Shown here piece after piece: positions 1 through 10,642 of a DNA stretch of 64,000 bases. Position 1 is the stretch's first letter. The number at the start of each line of letters is the position of its first letter. Below the pieces are notes generated by a model. It was not told the origin of the DNA. It made no database searches and saw nothing but the letters and a program-made list of their open reading frames with translations. Position numbers and translations under genes: made by a program. The stretch is from JANMJD01 sp963847945 (GTDB taxonomy: Bacteria > Actinomycetota > Acidimicrobiia > Acidimicrobiales > Ilumatobacteraceae), in NCBI GenBank assembly GCA_963847945.1, contig CAWKBX010000017.1, positions 1-64,000 on the forward strand, read 5' to 3'.

Positions 1-1
1 A

Positions 2-550
2 CCCTGCTCGCAACATCATCCTACGATCGCTCTTGTCTCGGTGGCTGCCGGTTGCGGCGACGATGGAGGCGTGCACCCACCCGCGCCCGCACCCGCCTAC
101 CTCAAGCTCGCCGTCGAAGGGCAGGGCCGTACGGCATCCATCACGGTCGAGATAGCCGCACCCCGGCCGAGCGGCGCAGGGTCTGATGTCCGCCAGCAAC
201 TCGACGTAGCCGCGGGCATGCTCTTTCTCTTCCCGGCGGATGACACCATCGGTTTCTGGATGAGAAACACGTACGTGCCGCTGACCATCGCCTATATCGA
301 CTCGACAGGGCGTGTCGCCGAGCTTCGCGATGGGAAGCCGCTGGATGAGACAGTCCTCGCCCCTTCAGGCCCCTACCGCTACGTGCTGGAGGTGAACCAT
401 GGATACTCTTCGCATTCCGTCCGCCACTCATTGGTTTGCTCTCAACGCCGTCTAGAGAGTAACCCCGCTTCGACAGAGGGCGAAGGGGTCGCCAGGACCA
501 TTTCAGAGGGCTGGCCACGTTCAGTGGGCTGCGCTGTGCCTGGGTCGTAG
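2..550 (+). CDS. DUF192 family lipoprotein, 5' end outside window
   Basis: The reading frame is open to the window edge. It starts inside a signal-peptide-like stretch ending in a lipobox (VAAGC, Cys at base 53), so the true start is upstream and the protein is probably a lipoprotein. The centre matches DUF192: a GMLFLFP segment, FWMRNTYVPLTIAYID and a VLEVNHGY motif, the usual conserved blocks of this small beta-rich domain of unknown biochemical role. After VNHGY the sequence no longer looks like DUF192, which normally ends within about 15 residues with a GD-rich strand. Instead an unrelated tail of about 45 residues follows, so a frameshift near 400-420 is possible. A GTG at 41 would remove the signal peptide and is unlikely to be the start. 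Confidence 0.7.
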   Translation, partial: PCSQHHPTIALVSVAAGCGDDGGVHPPAPAPAYLKLAVEGQGRTASITVEIAAPRPSGAGSDVRQQLDVAAGMLFLFPADDTIGFWMRNTYVPLTIAYIDSTGRVAELRDGKPLDETVLAPSGPYRYVLEVNHGYSSHSVRHSLVCSQRRLESNPASTEGEGVARTISEGWPRSVGCAVPGS

Positions 551-712
551 ACCTAGGCAAACGATGTGACGTGGGCGGTTCGTCTCATCATTGGCAAGTA
601 CGAACGCGGAAAGACTTCACCGACCCACCCCGCGAGAACATCAGGGCGTAGGATTGACCTGCGGAATCCCGACCCACGACTCGTGGTCGGGCTGAACCCA
701 AGGACATATCCG

Positions 713-2399
713 ATGGATCCTCGTGTGTATCTCAATCTGGTACGCCGGAACATTCGTCCTGTTGATCCTGTTCCAGCGCTGCTCGCAGCGCGGTGCCTAC
801 TACAAGGCGTCTCGCGATCCGAAGATCTACTCCGCCTCAGCGACAATCCTGTTGCGCCCCAACGATCCCAACGAACAACTCGCATCGGGCAAACTCGAAT
901 ACCGGCGCGGTGCAGGGACTCAAGACCGTCGCACGGGCACTTGCCGCAATCGCGGCGCGGTCCCGATGTAGGACGCCGCCTCGAAGTTGCTCGGCGACGT
1001 TTCGCCGCCGAAATCAGCGAGTCGGTCAGGGTCATCCCGCAGGCGGCTACCAGCAGCCTGCTGGTCACGGCCACGACCCTGAAACCGGAACGTTCGCTGG
1101 CGATCGTCAACGCCGTCGGCAAGGCGTACGTTGAGCAACGCCGATTGACTGCGGTTCAAGGACTGCAGCGGGCGATCGACGACCTTGATATCAAGATCAA
1201 GGAGCAGAAGGACAATCTCGACGCGCTCGGCCAACGACGCCGAGAGCCCGGCTCGCGAGGCGCAGCTCTCTACCTCGCAGGCCCAGTTCCAGACGCTTTC
1301 GGAGCGGCGGATGAATCTTGGGATCGACGCGGAACTCAAGAGGGGCGAGGCAGAGTTCATCCCGAGCGATCGTGTGCCCTATGCCCCCAACGGCCCGTAC
1401 CCGCGCCACGACGCCAGTCGTTCGGCCATGCTCGGCTTGGCGCTGGCGGCCGGTCTTGTTTTCCTGCGCGACTACCTCGACACCCGGACGCGGTCGCGGG
1501 AGGAGATCGAGCAGCTCACCGGCATGTCGGCATTGGCCGAGATTCCGATGGACAAGCATGGCTCACGCGACCCCAACTACGTGTCGGCGATCGAGGCGCC
1601 CGATGGAGTGCTGTCGGAAGCGATCCGTTCCCTGCGAGTCTCGTTGCGCTTCCTCAGCCTCGATACTCCACTGAAGGTCGTCCTCGTAACGAGCGCAACA
1701 CCGGGCGACGGCAAGTCGACAGTGTCCACCAACCTCGCCGTTTCGTACGCCCAGGCGGGTGCCCGCACCCTGCTGGTTTCGGCCGATCTGCGTCGTCCCC
1801 GGGTGGAGCAACTCACCGCAGCTACGGGGGGAACCGGTTTGGTCGAGCTACTCACCGAGATGGCCGGCGAGGAGGAGCGCCGTCGTCGCGGCCGACGCAG
1901 CGTCGCTCCGACCGTCGGTTCGCCCGACGATCGATCGATCAGCTCGCTTCCGCCGCCCCCGCCTCGCCGCCGCCGGGGCACGCTGGGCGAATCGGATGAG
2001 CTACGCCCCGCCGGTGGGGTGGAGATCACTGCCTGGTGCCACCACGAGTTTGACAACCTATGGGTACTGCCTGCCGGCCAGCCGATCGCCAACCCGGTCG
2101 AAATCCTCGGGTCACCCGTCGCCAAGGACTTCATCAACCTGGCCCGAGAAACGTTCGATATGGTGATCATCGACACGCCGCCCGTCGTCGCCGTCTCCGA
2201 CACGTTGGTGATGTCACCGATCGTCGACGGCATTCTGATGGTGGTCTCGCTGCGCCAGACCCACCGCAAGCCGATCCTGCGGGCCCTCGAGCTACTCAAT
2301 TCGGTACAGGCCAACACCATTGGCGTGGTCATCAACCGTGTTCCTCGCAGCACGTACTACGGCGGTTACTACGGCGATCACAGTGAGCGGAAGCGCTGA
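713..2399 (+). pseudogene. BY-kinase / polysaccharide co-polymerase, copy 1, N-terminal half frameshifted
   Basis: This is a Wzc/CapB-type protein: a Wzz chain-length domain with two membrane segments fused to a cytoplasmic tyrosine autokinase that controls polysaccharide length. The kinase half (from about 1240) is intact, with Walker A (PGDGKST), Walker A' (LLVSADLRRPRV), Walker B (MVIIDTPPV) and a C-terminal tyrosine cluster (TYYGGYYGD). Upstream, similarity to the intact paralogue at 11139-12875 jumps between all three frames near 750, 900, 970, 1005 and 1230, implying at least five indels. The ATG at 713 follows AAGG and matches the paralogue N-terminus. A Pro/Arg-rich insert lies between Walker A' and B. 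Real decay and poor sequence near a contig end are both possible. Confidence 0.8.
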
Positions 2400-2506
2400 C
2401 CCGACAATCGTCGATTGAATGACCAGCGTCGATTGGAGTTCTCATCCTCATCCACTTAGCAGGGCGGCCGGGAGTAGAGGATGGTGCCAACTCGCTTGTC
2501 GCCGCG

Positions 2507-3502
2507 TCAGAACAGTTCCACCGTCGACATCGACAGGGCGAGGTCCTTGATCGTCGGCACCGCCCGATTCGCCAGCGTTCGCCACGTCAACAGCGGGCCA
2601 AGTGTGCGGATCGGGATGAGTCCGCGTGTCGAGCCGGCAACGCTTGGCGTCGATAACACCAGGTCGGCGTCGGTATCGCAGGCGATCTTCCCGATCGCCC
2701 GGGCCACTCGCAGCGGGTGCGGCGCGCCGACCACCTCGTTGATATCCAACTCCCGAAGTGGGCCCCGCTGCCGGACGCGAAAGACGATGAAACCGTCGTG
2801 TCGACCGTCGGCCACGGGAAAGACCCGGTAGTTCAGTGAAGGGAGTCCGAACCGCCATCGCAGCGACGAGGCGGTGAAGGCCGTCGCCAGCCGGTCGCGA
2901 TTCCGGCGGGGCTCTAATGCCCGCGTGACGGCATCGTCGTCGCCGAACGCGTCGGTGGGGCTGATACCGGTAGAGCAGGATTCCCCCCACTTGTCCGCCG
3001 CGGCATTGGCGCGTCGCAGTTCGGTGACGCCGCGTAGGGAAACCGGGCGCATCGAGGCGGTCAGCTTGCCGACCTCATGCCATCCCATCTTCAGGTAGCC
3101 CGGCCGGCTCTTGGCGTTCGGAGTGTTGAACACCGCATCGACCCGGTCACCGGTGAGTTCGTCGACGGCGAGCATCGTGAGCTTCGAGAAGATGCCCATC
3201 CCCTGGAACTCGGGGAGCGTGGCGGTGTCGACGGCCCGCACCATCTCGAAGGTTCGCTCGGCGTTTGCCAGTCGCCAGCGCATCATCGTACGAACGCCGA
3301 CGATGCGGTCGTCTTGCGGATTGACCGCCACCCAGATCGGTGAGACACCAAACGCGTTGTCATGGTGTTTCCAACGGAAGAACGCATCGTTGGGACGGTC
3401 AGCGTCCCACTGCAGAGCCTGGGCGCAAACCGCGACGACCTCGTCGAACTCGTCGTCGGCGGCCCGCCGCAACACCAGTGGAGCCGTTGGCCGCCTGCCC
3501 AT
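2507..3502 (-). CDS. GNAT-type acetyltransferase in polysaccharide locus
   Basis: The 331-residue protein has a GNAT fold signature in its first half: an N-terminal LVLRRAADDEFDEV strand and helix, then an acetyl-CoA loop region around ATLPEFQGMGIFSKL. A second half resembles the extended GNAT proteins common in exopolysaccharide clusters. The ATG at 3502 lies 15 bases after the stop of BY-kinase copy 2, so the two probably share a transcript. It probably acylates an amino-sugar or other small acceptor; the substrate cannot be read from sequence. Confidence 0.65.
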   Translation of the reverse strand: MGRRPTAPLVLRRAADDEFDEVVAVCAQALQWDADRPNDAFFRWKHHDNAFGVSPIWVAVNPQDDRIVGVRTMMRWRLANAERTFEMVRAVDTATLPEFQGMGIFSKLTMLAVDELTGDRVDAVFNTPNAKSRPGYLKMGWHEVGKLTASMRPVSLRGVTELRRANAAADKWGESCSTGISPTDAFGDDDAVTRALEPRRNRDRLATAFTASSLRWRFGLPSLNYRVFPVADGRHDGFIVFRVRQRGPLRELDINEVVGAPHPLRVARAIGKIACDTDADLVLSTPSVAGSTRGLIPIRTLGPLLTWRTLANRAVPTIKDLALSMSTVELF

Positions 3503-3516
3503 CGCAGTCGTCGGTT

Positions 3517-5284
3517 CTACTTGCCGTAGTAGCCGTAGACGCTGTCTCGGCCCTTCTGTGGCACCCGGTTGAGCACGAGCCCGAGCACTCGTGCCGAGGT
3601 GGCCTGCACGGCTTCGACACCCCGTTCCAGATGGCTGTGGTTCGTCGAACGCAGCGAGGTCACGAAGATCACACCATCGACGAGATGGGCCATGATCAGC
3701 GCGTCCGAGACGGGCAACACCGGGGGAGAGTCGACGATCACCATGTCGAACTGCTCGGCGGCGGCCGCGAAGAAGTCCTTCGTGAGCGGCGAGCCAAGGA
3801 TCTCGACCGGGTTGTTGACCGCCTTGCCCGCCGGCAACACCCAGAAGTTGTCGGCGACGACCTTGGCGTGATCGGCGATCTGCAGCGTGCGGCGTGGCCG
3901 CGTGCCGTTGGCGGTCGGTGCTCGCTTCGGCTTGTACCTCGGCGGTCTTGCGGCGTCGTGGCGTCGCCGGCTCGACGAGCACCTCGGTGGTTGGGCGACG
4001 GCGGGCCGGGGGAGTGGGAAACTCCTCGATCGCCTGTTCGGCGCGGCGGCGCGTCCCCGCGGTCTTCACTGGAGCGACGGGTTCATCGGCCACGATGTCG
4101 TCGCGACGAAGCTGGCGTCGCTGACGGAGTTCCTCTTCCTCGGCCATTCCGCTGAGGATCTCGACCAGCCCAGACCCGGCTTCGAGCTCCGTGAGCTTCT
4201 CGACTTGTGGACGGCGCAGATCGGCCGACACGAGCAGCGTGCGAAAGCCCCCGATCGCATACGAGGCGGCCAGGTTCGTGGCCAGCGTCGACTTGCCGTC
4301 GCCCGGGCTGGCGCTGGTGACGAGGACCACCCGAAGCGGCTTTTCGACGCTCAGGAATCGCATCGACACCCGCAACGACCGAACGGCCTCGGCGACCACA
4401 CCGTCGGGCTTGCTGATCACCGCAATGCGCCGCTTGTCGCGCAGCGATCGCTGATCGAGCGGAATCTGGGCCAACACCTGCAACCCGGTCAGCTCTTCGG
4501 CCTCGTCGCGGGAGCGCAGTCGCTGGTCGAGCAAATCGCGCAGCAGGGCGAAGCCGATCGCCATTGCCAATCCGGCCCCGAGGCCGATGAGCGCCCCCTG
4601 GGATGGGGTGCGGCTGACCGGGCTGTTCGACGCTTCGGCGGGTGACACCACCTCGGCGGCGCCCTTCTTCAGTTTGACGTCGGCCTGCAGCCTGCAGGCG
4701 ACGATTGGACAGATCCTGAAACTGACCCTGGGCCGACTGCAACGCAACCTTGGCCGCCGGGTCGTCGGGCAGCAGTGAGAACTGCTGAATTTTGCCGCTC
4801 AGTTCGGCAATCTGAATGTCAAAGGTGGCGATGGTCTGGTTCGTTTGTTCGACCGCATCGGCTCGCCTGATTTCGATGAATGCGTCGCTCACCGCGTTGG
4901 CAATTGCTGCGGCCCGGTCGGCCTCGTTTGCCGTGGCGCGGAAGTCCAACGAGCTACCGGTTTCTGCGGGAGTGATGGTCAAAGCAGCGTTGAGTTCGGC
5001 GTTCGAGATGCCTTGGCCGAGGATGGACCAGCGGCGGCCGTGAGCACGTCGGGATTGCGGGCCTCCTTGGCCAACACGGGCAGCGTGGCCACGTTGACCT
5101 CGGCCGAGCCGGTGCCCGCCGTTGAGACCTGCTCGGTGGCTCGTACCAGGACTGTTGTGGTCGCGGCGTAGACGCGAGGCTGGCGGTCGGTGTAGACGAA
5201 TGCCGCAATGGCCAGCAGCAACGGCAGCGCCAGAATCACCAGCCAGTTCCGTCGTGCCAGTTGCAGGTAGTCAGTCAGTTCCAC
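3517..5284 (-). pseudogene. BY-kinase / polysaccharide co-polymerase, copy 2, frameshifted
   Basis: This is a second Wzc/CapB paralogue. The GTG at 5284 opens VELTDYLQLARRNW, followed by the first membrane helix, the Wzz domain, a second helix (LIGLGAGLAMAIGFALL) and a kinase with PGDGKST, LLVSADLRRPQV and MVIVDSPPV, ending in YGYYGK. The frame changes near 4980, 4690 and 3900, so at least three indels separate it from a single protein of about 588 residues. The Pro/Arg/Thr-rich linker between Walker A' and B is longer than in the other copies. It is transcribed divergently from the polymerase-like gene at 5572, the same arrangement as copy 3 with its neighbours. Confidence 0.8.
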
Positions 5285-5571
5285 CCTGAACGCCCAATCT
5301 TTCCGTCGCCTTCGATCTGCGGGTACGCAGCCGAGAGTCAAACAACAATACTCGTGTCCGCATCCGGTCTGCCCGCGGCAGAGCGGTTGACACGGCACGA
5401 ACGAACGCCGACGACGCTATGGCAATGGAGTTCAACGAGGAGTAGAGCCGCCCGGCCTATTCACGGTCTGCGGTCGAACCTCACAGCATTCTGCCTGAAG
5501 GCTCGGGCAGTGACGACCTACGATTGAAATGGTCCTGCGAACGGGTCGAGCGAGATGGCGGCAGATAGCTG

Positions 5572-6858
5572 GTGAAGTCAAAGAACAAAAACTCCCTGTC
5601 ATCCAGGTTGGCGATGGTGACGCTCGCTGTCGCGCCCGCCCTGCAGTGGATGACGCTCTTCGGCACCCTCGTGCCGGGTGACTTTGGCGTACTTCCATTC
5701 GCCGGTATGGGGGTTGCGGTACGCGATCATCGCGATTGGAACCAGAATCGGCTTCGCCGCGAACTGCGGCTGCCGGCGTTGTTCATCGTGCTCGGGTCGG
5801 TGCTCGCGCTCTGGGATCTCGGTCCGGTCGGTTGGGCGTTGAAGACCCTCTTTCAAGACCTCGTCGTCACGATGACGTTCCTCGGGCTGCTGTCATACGC
5901 CCGGAAGCGAGCCTTGGATCGCACGTACCTCGCCAAGTGGGTGGCGATCACCCTGGTGGTCATCTCGGTGGTCGAGGTGATGTCGGCGGGCTATCGGCCT
6001 ACCGCCACGCTGGCCCAGTCGAACGTGGCCGGGCACTTCTTCGTGTGCGCCATGCTGTTCTCGTTGCCGAAGCTCTCGCGTCGTTGGTGGTTGATCTTGC
6101 CGCTCGTGGTGGTGGCTACCGGCCGCACCGGCTCGTTCGGAGCTCTGCTGTCACTGCCGATCGCCCTGGCCTACCTGGGCTTCGGGGCGATGCGTCGACG
6201 GATGCGCGATGCCTCCTCGATCCGCGTGTTCACCTCGTGGTTGCTGGTTCTGGCCCCGCTGGCGGTGCTCGCTGCTCTGACGTTCGGAGCAGTGGCCGAA
6301 CGTGCCGCCGACCAGGGCGCCGGCCTTGGCAGCGACCGCCTGTCATCGAGCAGCGACGGCCGGATGGTCATTTGGAAAGAAGGCATCACCGCCTGGCAAG
6401 GTGACCCCCTCGGCCTCGGGCCCCACGGGTTCAAGGAACTGCGCATCGATTGGCGGTTCGGCGAGCAGATTGCCGACGCATCAGAGATCCACAACGACAT
6501 GCTCGGCTATCTCGTCGAACGCGGTCCGATCGGCCTGCTCGGTCTGCTGATGCTCTATCGGGCACTGTGGGCCGCCGGAGCCAAGGGCGGGGTGGCGCGA
6601 GCGCTGCTGATCGCTAACGCCATCGGTGGAATGACCCACGAGACCCTCCACTTCCGAGTGTTGTGGGTGCTGTTGGCCCTGGCTTTGGCGTCGGAGCTGC
6701 ACGATCGTCCCCAGCGCCGGCCCCGAACGCGGTATGGCCGACGCCGCGCCCGCCTCGAAGCCGCTCAGCGTGCCGAACAGCAGGTGTCGACCGACGTCGC
6801 CGCCGCCCCCGCCCCTGTCGACCGCCCGGTCCAGTTGTTGGCATTGTCGCGGAGCTAG
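5572..6858 (+). CDS. O-antigen ligase / Wzy-like polymerase, copy 1
   Basis: The 428-residue integral membrane protein has about ten hydrophobic helices. A large loop in the C-terminal third contains the Wzy_C-type features: SSDGRMVIWKEGITAW, a GLGPHGFKEL turn and an ASEIHNDMLGYLVERG segment with the conserved histidine. Family members polymerise or transfer lipid-linked glycans on the outer face of the membrane. The GTG at 5572 begins a short basic segment before helix 1. The last 70 residues are Arg/Ala/Pro-rich and look disordered. It is closely related to the gene at 15025 and likewise sits divergent from a BY-kinase. Confidence 0.8.
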   Translation: MKSKNKNSLSSRLAMVTLAVAPALQWMTLFGTLVPGDFGVLPFAGMGVAVRDHRDWNQNRLRRELRLPALFIVLGSVLALWDLGPVGWALKTLFQDLVVTMTFLGLLSYARKRALDRTYLAKWVAITLVVISVVEVMSAGYRPTATLAQSNVAGHFFVCAMLFSLPKLSRRWWLILPLVVVATGRTGSFGALLSLPIALAYLGFGAMRRRMRDASSIRVFTSWLLVLAPLAVLAALTFGAVAERAADQGAGLGSDRLSSSSDGRMVIWKEGITAWQGDPLGLGPHGFKELRIDWRFGEQIADASEIHNDMLGYLVERGPIGLLGLLMLYRALWAAGAKGGVARALLIANAIGGMTHETLHFRVLWVLLALALASELHDRPQRRPRTRYGRRRARLEAAQRAEQQVSTDVAAAPAPVDRPVQLLALSRS

Positions 6859-6871
6859 CCCCTCCGACCGT

Positions 6872-7708
6872 TCAGACCGTCTTGCCGCGGTAGCGCACCA
6901 CGTTGACGCGGTCGCGCAAGACGGATTCCAAGCGCATGCCACCCGACGCCTTTGCTTCGAGATGACGACGCGAGTCAGTGCTCTGAATCGGGGTGCGGCG
7001 CAGCGTGAACGGGTCCTGCCCGGCGGCATTCGCCCCGGGCGTCGCCAATGCGGCGCTGCGGAACCGCTGACGCACTTCCCGGTCGGCAGCCGATGATGGC
7101 GGTACGGCCTTCGGGTAGGCGAAGTCGTGAGCGCTCACGCCGCACCACTCGCCGATCAGATCGATCGATCGATCGAGCTCGTCGGCGATCTCGTTGTCGG
7201 GCAGCCGATCGAGCAACAGGTGTCGATGGGTGTGCGAACCGATCTCGACCACGCCGCTGTCGGCAACTTCCTTCAATCCCGCCCGGGTCATCGCCGGTGA
7301 GCCGTCGAACCACGGGATCGCCCCGTCGATGAACCCTGTGGCCAGGTACAACGTGGCCGGCAGCCGGTGCTTGGCCAGGATCGGCAACGTGTTGTCGACA
7401 AAGTCGGCCGTGCCATCGTCGAAGGTCAACACGACGCCGGGCTTCAGTGGGGTTGCGGCCGGCGCGCCGATTTCCGCGCAGGCCTCGCCGAGCCCGATGA
7501 CACGATGGTTCGCCGCCAGGTAGGCCATCTGCGCGTCGAACTCCGCGATCGACAGGTCGACCAACGACGAAGTGCCCAAGCCCACCCGGTGATAGATCAG
7601 CAGCGTGATTCCACTCGCCCGTGGCATCACCCGGTCAGCCGCCAGCGATACCTCCTTGACCGCCGCGCCGACGGTGCGGCGCACGCCAGCCTTGGTCAGT
7701 ACCGTCAC
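6872..7708 (-). CDS. Polysaccharide deacetylase (NodB-type, CE4)
   Basis: The 278-residue protein has NodB motifs: TFDDGTADF (catalytic and metal-binding Asp), SHTHRH (metal His pair) and DFAYPKAV. Such enzymes remove N-acetyl groups from GlcNAc-type polymers or lipid-linked sugars. No clear signal peptide is visible, so a cytoplasmic or membrane-face role is possible. The GTG start at 7708 overlaps the TGA of the nucleotide-sugar dehydrogenase (GTGA), so translation is probably coupled. The open frame extends upstream, but that part is antisense-like and I do not include it. Confidence 0.8.
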   Translation of the reverse strand: MTVLTKAGVRRTVGAAVKEVSLAADRVMPRASGITLLIYHRVGLGTSSLVDLSIAEFDAQMAYLAANHRVIGLGEACAEIGAPAATPLKPGVVLTFDDGTADFVDNTLPILAKHRLPATLYLATGFIDGAIPWFDGSPAMTRAGLKEVADSGVVEIGSHTHRHLLLDRLPDNEIADELDRSIDLIGEWCGVSAHDFAYPKAVPPSSAADREVRQRFRSAALATPGANAAGQDPFTLRRTPIQSTDSRRHLEAKASGGMRLESVLRDRVNVVRYRGKTV

Positions 7709-9009
7709 AACCGGTCGACTTGCTCGCCGCCGACCCGGTTGCGGGTATCGAGCACCTTGGAGCCGAAACGGGCCACCAACTCCCAATCGAACGCCGAGTG
7801 CTCCGTCAAGACGATGATCAGATCGGCAGCTTCCAACGCCTCCTGGCTGAACTTGACCAACTCGATCGTCGACGGCGCATGGCGCGTGTCGATTAACGGA
7901 TCACATGCCTGCAAATCGGCACCGAGCAGATGCAACCGCTCCGCCACCTCGACGGCCGGCGACTCCCTGGCATCGCCCGAATCCTTCTTGTACGACAAGC
8001 CGAGCAACAGGATGCGGCTGCCATTGACCGCCTTGCGATCGCAGTTCAGGTGTTGGATCACGCGCTGGGCCACATAGTCGGGCATGTGCTCGTTGACGTC
8101 GTTGGCCAACTCGACAAACCGGAAGGCATGACCCAGCGAGCGTCGAACCTGCCACGACAGGTACGACGGGTCGATCGGCAGGCAGTGTCCGCCCACCCCG
8201 GGGCCGGGGGTGAAGCGCATGTAGCCGAACGGTTTGGTCGTCGCCGCGTCGATCACCGACCACACGTCGATGCCCAAGTCGTGAGCAAATATCGCCAGTT
8301 CGTTAACCAGCGCCACGTTCACGTGGCGGAACGTGTTCTCGAGCAGCTTGGTCAGTTCGGCTTCCTTGACCCCGGGGACCATCACGGTGGTGTCGACGAG
8401 CGCCGAGTAGTAGTCGTTCACCACCTTGGCCGAGGCGTCGTCGATGCCCGACACAACCTTTGGCGTGTTGACGAACGTGTAGCGCTGGTTGCCGGGGTCG
8501 ATGCGTTCGGGGCTGTAGCCGACATGGAAGTCGGGCCCGGCCTTCAGCCCAGACTCCTCGAGGATCGGAATCAAAATCTCCTCGGTCGTCCCCGGGTACG
8601 TGGTTGACTCCAACACCACGCAGCAGCCTGGCCGCATATGCGGAACCAGCAGCCGACCGGCCGATTCGACATAGCTCAGGTCGGGTGCGGCATCACGCAG
8701 TGGCGTCGGGACGGAAATGACGGCGACATCGAAATTGGAGAGATCGGCAGGATCGGTCGACGGCAGATAACGACCCGTCGCCAACGCCGAGGCGAGATCG
8801 TCATTCGACACGTCATCGATGAACGAGACGCCGGCCAGCAGCCGACCGATGCGAAACTCATCGACATCGAATCCGACCACGTCAAAGCCCACTTCGACGG
8901 CTCGTAGTGCGACGGGAAGTCCGACATATCCTTGGCCAAGAATCACCGTTCGCACTGGACGGTCGTGCACGCCGTCGGTGTGTGGGTGGTCAGATTTCTC
9001 AGCAATCAT
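7705..9009 (-). CDS. Nucleotide-sugar 6-dehydrogenase (UDP-GlcNAc/ManNAc/glucose type)
   Basis: The 434-residue protein has an N-terminal Rossmann motif (GQGYVGLPVA), a central domain and the catalytic cysteine motif PGVGGHCLPIDP. The last third has the C-terminal UDP-binding domain (LLGLSYKKDSGDARESPA). The length and GGHCLPIDP context fit the WbpA/WecC branch that oxidises UDP-N-acetylhexosamines to uronic acids, although UDP-glucose cannot be excluded. It supplies an acidic sugar donor to the polysaccharide pathway. It is translationally coupled to the deacetylase downstream. Confidence 0.85.
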   Translation of the reverse strand: MIAEKSDHPHTDGVHDRPVRTVILGQGYVGLPVALRAVEVGFDVVGFDVDEFRIGRLLAGVSFIDDVSNDDLASALATGRYLPSTDPADLSNFDVAVISVPTPLRDAAPDLSYVESAGRLLVPHMRPGCCVVLESTTYPGTTEEILIPILEESGLKAGPDFHVGYSPERIDPGNQRYTFVNTPKVVSGIDDASAKVVNDYYSALVDTTVMVPGVKEAELTKLLENTFRHVNVALVNELAIFAHDLGIDVWSVIDAATTKPFGYMRFTPGPGVGGHCLPIDPSYLSWQVRRSLGHAFRFVELANDVNEHMPDYVAQRVIQHLNCDRKAVNGSRILLLGLSYKKDSGDARESPAVEVAERLHLLGADLQACDPLIDTRHAPSTIELVKFSQEALEAADLIIVLTEHSAFDWELVARFGSKVLDTRNRVGGEQVDRL

Positions 9010-9084
9010 ACGTCGATCCTACGAGGTCTTCAATGCCTGATTCTTGGGAGTCGTACTACCCAAATCGCGCCGCGTCGGCTCGAT

Positions 9085-9747
9085 TTACCGTCCGATGCAC
9101 TGTCGATCGAGGCTGCGAGCCGGAGCGCCAATGACCACGTCACCAGGGGCGACATCGCGGGTGACGACCGCTCCAGCGCCGACCATGGCCCCCGCACCGA
9201 TCGTGATACCACGTAACACAACGGCCCCGGCACCGACCGTCGCCTCTCGCTCGACATGCACGTCTCCGCCGATCACGGCACCTGGAAACACGGTGGAAAA
9301 GTCGTCGAATCGGCAGTCATGCCCGATCGATGCATTGATGTGCATGTTGACGTGGGCCCCGAGGACACACCCGGTCGTCACCCGTGCCCCGGCCGCCATG
9401 ATGCACCCGGGCCCGACGGTGGTTCCGCTGCCGACGCTGGCCTTGGGGCTGATCAACGTTATCGGCGTCGCCTTCAATATTCCGACGCCGTCAAGGATCG
9501 AACATCGCACCGAACCCAACCCAATGGCGATGACGAACCCCACATCAGCCGTTCGTAGCCTGGCCGACCTTCCGATGATCACCGCGTGAATCGCGTTGAG
9601 CCGCTGCTCATCGATGCGTCCGTCGTCGAGATAACCGAGCAGACGGACTGGTTCCCCTGCCATCTCAAGGTCTCGAACAACGTCGGCAACTTCTCGCCCA
9701 AATCCACCGGCTCCGACGATGACCAAATCTTCTGGCTGTCGATGCAC
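9085..9747 (-). CDS. PglD/NeuD-type sugar acetyltransferase
   Basis: The 220-residue protein has an N-terminal Rossmann-like part (LVIVGAGGFGREVADVV) that binds the nucleotide sugar. A left-handed beta-helix of hexapeptide repeats follows (about residues 90-215). The catalytic histidine of this family would lie in the IGHDCRF segment. PglD acetylates UDP-4-amino sugars; NeuD acetylates sialic acids. With a 4,6-dehydratase, a DegT aminotransferase and a PglC-like transferase nearby, a PglD role in making a diacetamido sugar is favoured. The start is GTG at 9747. Confidence 0.8.
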   Translation of the reverse strand: MHRQPEDLVIVGAGGFGREVADVVRDLEMAGEPVRLLGYLDDGRIDEQRLNAIHAVIIGRSARLRTADVGFVIAIGLGSVRCSILDGVGILKATPITLISPKASVGSGTTVGPGCIMAAGARVTTGCVLGAHVNMHINASIGHDCRFDDFSTVFPGAVIGGDVHVEREATVGAGAVVLRGITIGAGAMVGAGAVVTRDVAPGDVVIGAPARSLDRQCIGR

Positions 9748-9936
9748 TTCGACGAGGATAGTCCGTAACGTTGATCACGAAAACTCGAAATGATCGCATG
9801 GGCTTTCGGCGCGATTCGAGATCTCGTTGGTGCCAGCGCAAACGATGTGTCTGTCTATGTGCTGGCATACACCTGGTGCTCACGCCCAAATCAGACGGAG
9901 ACCGCCTTGCGTCCGGTCGCGCGGCATACTCACGGT

Positions 9937-10203
9937 ATGACCGATGGGACGACAACGATCAAGGTCAGCCGCACCAACCGCGACCGACTCCGTGCCCGCG
10001 CCCCAGTTGGAACACTCGACGATGCACTCGGTGAACTCCTCGACCGAGACGTTGACGACACCTTCGAACGCGAACTCGAAGCGTGGCTGGCCAAACTGGA
10101 TGCCGAGACCCCAACGGAACGTGCCGCCCGCGAAGCGCTCGACGCCCCGCTCGCCACCGTCGTCGACTCCTGGTTCGCCGAGTCCCGGACGACGTCCGGG
10201 TGA
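9937..10203 (+). CDS. Antitoxin-like ribbon-helix-helix protein
   Basis: The 88-residue protein starts with TTIKVSRTNRDRL and a TLDDALGELLDR helix, the pattern of MazE/VapB-type DNA-binding antitoxins. An acidic helical C-terminal half would wrap the toxin. Its TGA overlaps the GTG of the next small gene (GTGA), the usual antitoxin-toxin arrangement. The subfamily is not clear from sequence. Confidence 0.6.
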   Translation: MTDGTTTIKVSRTNRDRLRARAPVGTLDDALGELLDRDVDDTFERELEAWLAKLDAETPTERAAREALDAPLATVVDSWFAESRTTSG

Positions 10204-10486
10204 CGGCCGCCGCCGGAGATATTGCGGTCATCGATGATCAATCGGTCGTTGTGCTCTCCACGCCACGCACCCAATGGGCAAGCTCACGCGCCCTTGTCGT
10301 ACCACTGACGGCCGCCGCGGTCGACGGTGATCCGTGGGCAGTCCCGCCCCGACCGAGGTCGGCTGGGCACGCGTCGCCTTCCTTGCCACCGTCGCTACCA
10401 GCCGGCTCGGCGGCGCGCAAGGATCGCTCTCGAGCGCCGAGTACCGAGCGGTACGGGTTCGGGTGGCACGCTTCACCGCCGCCTGA
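10200..10486 (+). pseudogene. Small toxin-like partner, one frameshift
   Basis: The GTG at 10200 overlaps the antitoxin stop. The first 48 residues (starting VTAAAGDIAVIDDQSV) continue in another frame after a CCCC run at 10347-10350. Adding one base restores a 95-residue protein ending VARFTAA at 10486. The beginning (GDIAVIDDQ, LVVPLTAA) loosely resembles the MazF/PemK beta-barrel start, but the match is weak. The position directly after an antitoxin-like gene is the stronger argument. A single homopolymer indel could be a sequencing error. Confidence 0.45.
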
Positions 10487-10642
10487 GCGCGGGACATCTG
10501 CATCGGCGAATCCTGGCCGATGCGATTCCGCTGTGAGTCACCCGAACGAATCCGGCGCCGACGCTGAGCCGCTGATTCCACATCGGTGGTGGAGCGAGCC
10601 GGCGGTTCGTCAGATTCTCGAGGATCTGGCTGGACTCGTACA